Below, piece by piece: positions 59,249 through 64,000 of a stretch of 64,000 nucleotides of DNA. Location: contig NC_013665.1 in assembly GCF_000011005.1 (NCBI RefSeq), positions 1,837,501 to 1,901,500 of the forward strand. The letters are read 5' to 3'. Both the position numbers and the translations under genes were made by a program. Source of the DNA: Methanocella paludicola SANAE (lineage in GTDB: Archaea > Halobacteriota > Methanocellia > Methanocellales > Methanocellaceae). Every line of letters starts with the position of its first letter. Position 1 is the stretch's first letter. The notes beneath the pieces were generated by a model. That model was not told where the DNA came from. It made no database searches and was given only the letters and a program-made list of their open reading frames with translations.

Positions 59249-59800
59249 TTAACGCCTTTTCCTGGATATACATAGAGAAGTGGCTATTGCCAGTAGCGCC
59301 AGTATTGCTGATGGTCCCGGCGATGCTTTTGGGCTCTCGCTGCCGGCCGGCACTGGCGTGCCGGATTGGATCGGCGTCGGACTCGGGGTCTGGATGACGG
59401 TGGGAAGCGGCGTCGCCGTCGCATTTAAAAGTGTAAAGGGAGGGATATGGACGTTCGCGGTCTTCGTGCCCACGTTCTCCTCCATGTAAAAGATGGTATA
59501 CCACCTGTTGCCCTGGTTGTCAGCCTCGAGGTAATACCACTGCCCCGACGGCACCTGCGGGAACGTGTACATGCCAGGCGCGGCCAGCGCAGGGTCCATG
59601 TTCACGTGCTGCGGGTTGTCGGGCATGGGCACGATGTCGCCCTTCGTTGCGTTCGCATTGTCATAATGATACAGCGTGACAGTCGTGTTGTACATCTGGC
59701 CGAGGTCGGGAGTGCCCTGCATCGTCGCCGGCAGGCTGGCAAATATTAAGGTAAAAATCGTAAAGACCAATAAGGCGAATATCCATGGCTTATTCGGCAT
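59249..59800 (-). CDS. Secreted protein with C-terminal sorting anchor
   Basis: A 183-aa protein with a signal peptide (MPNKPWIFALLVFTIFTLIF, then ASLPATMQG) and a beta-rich domain (VTLYHYDNANATKGDIVPMP, then YTFPQVPSGQWYYLEADNQG). A Thr/Pro stalk, SPGPSAILALLAIATSL and a Lys/Arg-rich end (ISRKRR) form an archaeosortase-type anchor, as in the transglutaminase at 4278. It should sit on the cell surface. It is separated from the GTPase by 47 bp and faces the same way. Upstream is the R4 repeat, and I see no clear promoter. Confidence 0.72.
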   Translation of the reverse strand: MPNKPWIFALLVFTIFTLIFASLPATMQGTPDLGQMYNTTVTLYHYDNANATKGDIVPMPDNPQHVNMDPALAAPGMYTFPQVPSGQWYYLEADNQGNRWYTIFYMEENVGTKTANVHIPPFTLLNATATPLPTVIQTPSPTPIQSGTPVPAGSESPKASPGPSAILALLAIATSLCISRKRR

Positions 59801-59907
59801 TTAACCTACCAGAATAGAATGGGACCCCTTATGGTCTTAAACATTTTCCTGCACCTGCTGTGTTGAATTAGCCTTATTTATCGGAGCATCCCCGGGTTTA
59901 AGCACAC

Positions 59908-60441
59908 GAAGCTGGTTAAGTCCGCGAAGACTGTTTCGAGCCCGAAGACCGCAAAGCTTACGCGAAGACCGCGAAGATACATTAATAGATAATTTAAAAT
60001 GGTTCGCGTAACTTTTAGGATGATAAATTGCATTAGCTGATACAGATTCTCGCCTTTCCACGTTGTGCTGTCCTGGCGTGTCATCAACCACAGAGGGACC
60101 GAGAAACGGGATGCGCAGAGATTTTTTAATAATGGAGGCTCCGAATGCACGGAGGACGGGGTTATACTTTCCTGAGGCACGGAGTCGTAAGAGGCACTGG
60201 CGAGGATAAACCGTTTAAATTCTTTATTGGCCAACCGTGCCTCAACAATCTCTATGCCTGGCGAAACCCAATAGACCAAGGACAAAAAAAATCATATAAA
60301 ACTGCGTGAGAGTCTTTAAAACATAGATGAATAGGGTAAAAAATCTAATATTAATATTTAAGATAGTCTTCGCGGTCTTCGCGTAAGCTTCGCGGTCTTA
60401 GGGCTCGAAACAGTTTTCGCGGACTTAACCAGCTTCGCGGG
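59908..60441. repeat. Nested palindrome R4 of cttcgcg/cgcgaag words
   Basis: The left arm (59908-59978, gaagctggttaagtccgcga on) and the right arm (60362-60441) are about 95% identical inverted copies over roughly 70 bp. The arms are made of degenerate cgcgaagac words. Between them is a diverged half of R3 (60085-60262) and AT-rich sequence. No gene is seen in 59801-60516; short frames there are repeat-derived. Confidence 0.88.
60085..60262. repeat. Diverged half-copy of R3 nested inside R4
   Basis: caaccacagagggaccgaga and gaggcactggcgaggataaa match, in reverse orientation, the right half of R3 (56500-56620). Only one arm is present. Confidence 0.75.
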
Positions 60442-60516
60442 CTTTGAAAGCATTAGCGAGATGATAGTAATTCAACCAGTACCTGCACCCAGTTGTACAC
60501 ATAAGTATAAGTTAAC

Positions 60517-60885
60517 TCATATAATGGCTTTCTGGCCACCCTCTTTCGATTTAAAATATTCTGAGACGTCGCCGGCCCTCATGTATTCGAACTCGAGAGT
60601 GGCATCGTCGATCCTCGTTATGCGGGCATACTCACGATACCCGCTCTTACCGCTATCGTCACCTTCCTCGATGATATCCCCGGCCTTCAGGCCGTCCACC
60701 GAGTACCCGCCGGCTTTACCCCTGGTATCGTAAAGCGAACGCCTGAGAAAGTCACGGCTTAGCCCGAACTTCTCGTCCAGCCCGGTGATCTTCGCCATCC
60801 AGTGCTTTTTCTTCGTGTCGACGGGGCATACCTGTCCCGAGCTTATCGCCCTGCCCCGGGGTGACTTGATGATCTCGATCCTCAT
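60517..60885 (-). CDS. Hypothetical soluble protein, 122 aa
   Basis: A basic protein starting MRIEIIKSPRGRAISSGQVC. One Cys (20), no membrane helix. LDEKFGLSRDFLRRSLYDTR suggests a helical segment and YSVDGLKAGDIIEEGDDSGK a turn-rich region before strands (REYARITRIDDATLEFEYMR). I recognise no family. The start is supported only by its position; no strong ribosome site is seen. It lies alone next to the R4 repeat. Confidence 0.6.
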   Translation of the reverse strand: MRIEIIKSPRGRAISSGQVCPVDTKKKHWMAKITGLDEKFGLSRDFLRRSLYDTRGKAGGYSVDGLKAGDIIEEGDDSGKSGYREYARITRIDDATLEFEYMRAGDVSEYFKSKEGGQKAII

Positions 60886-61060
60886 TTTTTGACCATCTTT
60901 AATTATGGGATTATTATATATGTACTTTCACCCCGAGGAAATATATTAAAATAGGTTTGCAGTATGGCGAAATCATACCCGAAAAAAATAATGCATATAA
61001 TTATTTTCCATCAGGACAAAGTTTTTAACTATGCCTGCTTTTCAATTCATTGGGGTTTAT

Positions 61061-61258
61061 ATGGCTGCTAGAAGAAGGCTTATTGACCAGGGGCCCAGAT
61101 CTAAAATAACTACCGCCCAGAGTATCATGGTGCAGATACTCGAATCGGCGCAGGTGGCGATCGTCGGCATAGCCAGCCTCTACATGATGGCGACCAATAA
61201 GTCTGTCAGGGGATATCTAGACAGCCTGGGAAGCCACAATGACAGTAAGAAAACATGA
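61061..61258 (+). CDS. Small single-pass membrane protein, 65 aa
   Basis: MAARRRLIDQGPRSKITTAQ leads into one hydrophobic helix (about 26-46, IMVQILESAQVAIVGIASLY) and ends SHNDSKKT. A ggggttt precedes the ATG; an ATG at 61031 is also in frame. A lipoprotein gene follows 18 bp later. No family recognised. Confidence 0.5.
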   Translation: MAARRRLIDQGPRSKITTAQSIMVQILESAQVAIVGIASLYMMATNKSVRGYLDSLGSHNDSKKT

Positions 61259-61276
61259 TAATACAGGAGGACGCCC

Positions 61277-61888
61277 TTGAATAATATTTTCATGCTCGGC
61301 ATCGTGATGGTCGTGCTTCTAACGGCCGGCTGTGCCGGGCCTCAGGATAATAGCGCTCAGCCGGGCGCCGGCCATTCTGGCGTCATCACTCCGGCATCTG
61401 GCGGCATGGGCTTTTCTCAGGCAGCCCCGGCACATATCGGCGAGACCATCGCCTTAACCGAGCGAGTGAACGATAGCGGCCAGGGATATGCTGATTACTC
61501 TGCACGATTAACCCTTCTCGAAGTCCTGAGGGGAGATGCGGCCTATGAAAAAATAAGGCAAAGTTATCCATATAATCTGATCAATATCCAGCAGGACAGG
61601 GAATTCATGGTCGTCCGCTTTAAGTACGAGCTTACGGATACGAGCGTTGCCGGTGTTTCACGCCTGGTGAACCGGGACTCTTTCGCCATATGCCGGGATG
61701 GAAAATTCGATTCTGAAGACAACAGGTATATCATAGGCGCTATGCCGGACTTTTATGGAAGGGTCACAAAGGGCGGGTCCGTGGACGGCTGGATCGCCTT
61801 TACTGTGCCGAAGGACGCCTCATGGCCCCGGATAGCCTATGGAAGCGCTAACTTGGGGAGCGGCGGTATCTGGTTTGAAACTCATTAA
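61277..61888 (+). CDS. Secreted lipoprotein with DUF4352-like domain (TTG start)
   Basis: A 203-aa protein from a TTG with an aggagg 6 nt upstream, the strongest ribosome site in the window. The signal peptide ends in the lipobox LTAGC (Cys 19). After a Gly/Ser linker a DUF4352-like Ig-fold domain follows: GETIALTERVNDSGQGYADY, then REFMVVRFKYELTDTSVAGV and GGSVDGWIAFTVPKDASWPR. Such domains are common in archaeal and Gram-positive lipoproteins and their ligands are unknown. It is 18 bp after the small membrane protein and just upstream of the tRNA gene on the other strand. Confidence 0.78.
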   Translation: MNNIFMLGIVMVVLLTAGCAGPQDNSAQPGAGHSGVITPASGGMGFSQAAPAHIGETIALTERVNDSGQGYADYSARLTLLEVLRGDAAYEKIRQSYPYNLINIQQDREFMVVRFKYELTDTSVAGVSRLVNRDSFAICRDGKFDSEDNRYIIGAMPDFYGRVTKGGSVDGWIAFTVPKDASWPRIAYGSANLGSGGIWFETH

Positions 61889-61908
61889 GCCGTAAAATAA
61901 AACGTAAG

Positions 61909-61994
61909 CGCTGAGGGAGAGATTTGAACTCCCGCGAGGCGTGAGCCTCAACAGCTCTCAAGGCTGCCGCCGTGGTCCGCTTGGCTACCTCAGC
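61909..61994 (-). tRNA. tRNA-Ser (UGA anticodon)
   Basis: The 86-nt gene folds as a class II tRNA: acceptor stem GCTGAGG/CCTCAGC, D-arm region GCCAAGCGG, anticodon loop CTTGAGA (anticodon TGA), a long variable arm (TGAGGCTCACGCCTC) and T arm GGGAG-TTCAAAT-CTCTC. The discriminator is G and CCA is not encoded, as in many archaea. No intron is seen. It would read UCA and, by wobble, other UCN serine codons. Confidence 0.93.
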
Positions 61995-62147
61995 ACGTAT
62001 GCTAAAAGCAAAATACAGTTACGTTCCATCGATATAAAGCTTGTTACGGCCGGGGAGACCGGCAAACTTTTATCGTCAGCATGGATAGTAATCGGGTGCA
62101 ATCATATACCGGCACGGTCAATGACCGGCATTATGAGGTGATATCTG

Positions 62148-62435
62148 ATGAAGTTGATTAGCGTTTTAATGTTCGTATTACTGGTCGTGTCCGCCATGAC
62201 GCTGGGCTGTATCGGCTCTCCGGCGCCTACGCCTACGCCGACGCCCACGCCGACGGCAACTTCGACGCCCACGCCTACGCCTGCTCCGACGGTGACTGTA
62301 GCGCCGGTCACTTCCGACATCTACATGCCCCAGGAGACCACGAACGGCCGTACGTATCCGAGTGCGACTGTACCCCCGTCGAATAGAACCCCGGGGAGTG
62401 GCGGGCTGATTACCGGGGAGTTAGGCCCCCAGTAA
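62148..62435 (+). CDS. Small Thr/Pro-rich lipoprotein, 95 aa
   Basis: MKLISVLMFVLLVVSAMTLG ends in lipobox TLGC (Cys 21). The mature part is a (TP)n stalk ([20 protein letters not shown]) followed by VTSDIYMPQETTNGRTYPSA and GLITGELGPQ, with no domain. Similar small Thr-Pro lipoproteins occur at 14128 and in the stalks of PstS. The ATG follows a gaggtga 7 nt upstream. Function unknown. Confidence 0.6.
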   Translation: MKLISVLMFVLLVVSAMTLGCIGSPAPTPTPTPTPTATSTPTPTPAPTVTVAPVTSDIYMPQETTNGRTYPSATVPPSNRTPGSGGLITGELGPQ

Positions 62436-62503
62436 TATTTATTTATTTTTAATTTAGTGCGATGAAAGATTTTTTATGATAAGGCCGCATCATAGCTCTT
62501 ATC

Positions 62504-62923
62504 ATGGCGACCCATTACATCGTAGGCTGCGGGGCCGTCGCCCGTGACGCCGAAGGCCGGTTCCTGATGGTCAGGCAGATGGGAGGCTACTGGAAGGGCC
62601 TGTGGATCTTCCCCGGCGGCAAGCTCGAGATCGGCGAGACGCTTGAGCAATGCGCCCGCCGCGAGTTCGCCGAGGAGACGTGCAGCGACATCAACATCAA
62701 AAAGCTCATCGGCGCCTACGTGTCCTACGACCCGGACACCGAGTTCGAGAAGCAGGTGGTGCTCGTCTATTTCCTTGGTAATAGTCTGTCCTCAGAGCCC
62801 AGGGTGGGCGAGGGTGTCACAGGCATAGGGTGGTTTACCCTAAGTGATATCGAGGCTATGGAGAAAAATCGGCAGACACCTGGGATCATCTCAACGGTCG
62901 CAAAAGACTCGATAAAATTATAA
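62504..62923 (+). CDS. Nudix hydrolase
   Basis: A 139-aa single-domain Nudix protein that hydrolyses nucleoside diphosphate-X compounds. The Nudix box is intact: FPGGKLEIGETLEQCARREF then AEETCSDI (G-x5-E-x7-REU-x-EE). It starts MATHYIVGCGAVARDAEGRF and ends STVAKDSIKL. Substrate cannot be read; MutT-like cleaning or NDP-sugar cleavage are candidates. It is a single gene, followed by the R1c palindrome. Confidence 0.92.
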   Translation: MATHYIVGCGAVARDAEGRFLMVRQMGGYWKGLWIFPGGKLEIGETLEQCARREFAEETCSDINIKKLIGAYVSYDPDTEFEKQVVLVYFLGNSLSSEPRVGEGVTGIGWFTLSDIEAMEKNRQTPGIISTVAKDSIKL

Positions 62924-62954
62924 ATATTATTCATCACGAAGTTTTTTAATTTCC

Positions 62955-63500
62955 TGTGGGCGTTGGATTGTTTGGTCAGTAACACGAACTTCTCCAAAGG
63001 AAATAAACCACTAATTTTTCTTTAAGATTTTACTCACTAAACCCCAAAGCCCCGAACTCACCGTCAATGCACGAACTCTCAAACACTCTGGGCATTGCAC
63101 GAACGCCCGAAGCCTCAAACCCAAAAAGAAGGCTCTAAAGCTCGAATACACGTTTGAAACGCTAAACGACATAGCACTAACCCTCCAATGCTCGGTTAAA
63201 CCGCCAACGACACTAAAACCCAAAAATTCTGGGGAATGACCGGGCTCTTAGAGTGTTTTGCTTCGCAATTCGAGCAGTGCTCCACCGTTTAGCGTTTCAA
63301 ACGTGTTTTAGAGTCTTAGAGACTTCTTTTCGGGTTAGCGCGTTAGAGACTTAGAGCACTGCCCAGAGTGTTTGAGAGTTCGTGCGTTGACGGTGAGTTC
63401 GAGGCTTAGAGGCTTCGTGAGAAAAATCTTTAAAAAGAATTCGTGCGTTAATTCCTTTGGAGAGGTTCGTGATACCGACCGAACAAATCAACTCCACGGG
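62955..63500. repeat. Long imperfect palindrome, family R1, copy c (about 545 bp, uninterrupted)
   Basis: Left tip ttggtcagtaacacgaactt, right tip gaggttcgtgataccgaccg, with arms imperfectly complementary for about 250 bp and word substitutions relative to copies a and b (for example cacgaa where copy b has cccgaa, at 63066). It fills most of the 721-bp gap between the convergent Nudix and MC1 genes; I see no gene in the gap. Confidence 0.92.
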
Positions 63501-63521
63501 AATACTCATAGGATACGGTAA

Positions 63522-63546
63522 GTGTTACCGATCAAACAAATCTACG
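63522..63546. repeat. Extra end remnant of R1
   Basis: gtgttaccgatcaaacaaat-ctacg resembles the right tip of R1 (gtgttaccgaccgaactaat) and lies just beyond copy c, so a second truncated end is present. Confidence 0.55.
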
Positions 63547-63644
63547 ATTAATAGGTGATTTATAAAAACCAAGAAACACTAAAATAAAAAAGCAGGCGGC
63601 AGGGCCTTAATTATGTCCCCATTCCAACCCGCATAAATATGAAC

Positions 63645-64000
63645 TTACTTCTTGGCCTTCTTCTTGCCGTCCTTCTTCGGGATCTTGAACAGCGACTTGT
63701 CGTTCCTGTCAAGCTTCACGTACTTGAGCTGGGCGGTGCCGATCTTCTCGACGTTGGCCTTGTAGATCTTGCCCTTGTTCTCCTTGGCCGCTGCCTGGAT
63801 CCAGGCCGGGGCGTTCTTCGGGACGGCGACGAGCTCTCTCTTGCCGACGAAGTAGTGGAGCTTCTTGGTGCCCTTCTCCCTCAGGACAATGCTGGCCATG
63901 CCGCGGTTCGCGACCTTAAGGGCTGCATCCCTGGGCTGAGCGCCGGTAAAGGTGCCGACCTCTTCGCCTTTCTCGTTTACCAATCCAAAGTTTCTCTTTT
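63645..64000 (-). CDS. Chromosomal protein MC1, partial (N-terminus outside window)
   Basis: The frame is open to the window edge (KRNFGLVNEKGEEVGTFTG), so the start lies past 64000. It is a DNA-bending chromatin protein of methanogens. The family pattern is RNFGLVNEKGEEVGTFTGAQ, then PRDAALKVANRGMASIVLRE, GTKKLHYFVGKRELVAVPKN (with the Trp of PAWIQAAAK) and a Lys-rich tail (KIPKKDGKKKAKK). MC1 binds DNA nonspecifically and bends it. The visible part, about 118 residues, is longer than typical MC1 (about 93) because of a C-terminal extension of about 30 residues. It converges with the Nudix gene across R1c. Confidence 0.9.
   Translation of the reverse strand, partial: KRNFGLVNEKGEEVGTFTGAQPRDAALKVANRGMASIVLREKGTKKLHYFVGKRELVAVPKNAPAWIQAAAKENKGKIYKANVEKIGTAQLKYVKLDRNDKSLFKIPKKDGKKKAKK

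Overview
The window reads as a chromosomal segment of a methanogenic archaeon. Archaeal informational genes are present: replication factor C small subunit, TATA-binding protein, ribosomal protein S8e, archaeal-type prolyl-tRNA synthetase, an FtsJ/RlmE-TRAM rRNA methyltransferase, a tRNA-Ser without encoded CCA and the chromosomal protein MC1. Methenyl-tetrahydromethanopterin cyclohydrolase (mch) marks the methanogenesis pathway. MC1, the multi-PAS histidine kinases with an HDI(N/S)N-type phosphoacceptor site and the DUF531/DUF2240 proteins fit the Methanosarcina/Methanocella side of the methanogens. I lean to Methanocellales, but that is an inference.

Layout. 0-2.2 kb: tail of a VIT/CCC1-type transporter, then a long palindromic repeat split by a complete IS256-family insertion sequence. 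2.2-9.4 kb: rfcS, DUF2240, a secreted transglutaminase, and an operon of Cas4-like nuclease, NfeD and SPFH protein. 9.4-14.4 kb: a tiny six-cysteine peptide, a NifX-like protein and a SPASM radical SAM enzyme (a possible peptide-modification locus), an aminotransferase, a GNAT and a nitroreductase. 14.5-19.7 kb: an ABC-2 exporter pair, a TraB-like protein, rps8e, two peroxiredoxin-fold proteins without the catalytic cysteine, and DUF531. 20.3-24.3 kb: an operon of M3 peptidase, M29 aminopeptidase and proS. 24.4-31 kb: two paralogous PAS histidine kinases bracketing a decayed kinase tail and a broken cas1 fragment, then a DUF1214/DUF1254 pair. 31.2-36.5 kb: a molybdate-type ABC operon, an HxlR regulator, a frameshifted ABC exporter and a cupin. 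36.5-43 kb: a gene graveyard, the TBP gene, a PadR/HAAS operon and a TIR-membrane protein. 43-54.5 kb: two related secreted repeat proteins around two phosphoesterases, the complete pstSCAB-phoU operon and an AbrB-PhoU regulator. 54.5-64 kb: DedA, mch, three small genes, a GTPBP1-like GTPase, secreted and lipoprotein genes, tRNA-Ser, a Nudix hydrolase and MC1.

The most unusual content is non-coding. Several families of long inverted repeats are present: three full copies of a roughly 520-545 bp imperfect palindrome built from variable C-N-C-N-A-A words, two near-identical 385 bp elements with 41-bp perfect inverted ends, a nested palindrome made of cttcgcg words, and four copies of a short hairpin element. 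All full copies of the first two families lie between convergent gene ends. The best candidates for an undescribed system are these palindromes, the radical SAM/Cys-rich peptide locus, and the TIR-membrane gene lying between short direct repeats.

The phosphate genes look co-regulated. The pst promoter, the AbrB-PhoU regulator promoter and the promoter of a 38-42 aa Cys-rich protein between them share ACTATATA-like half-sites. Start codons below were chosen from visible Shine-Dalgarno sequences and overlaps. No database search was possible, so family names come from recognised motifs.
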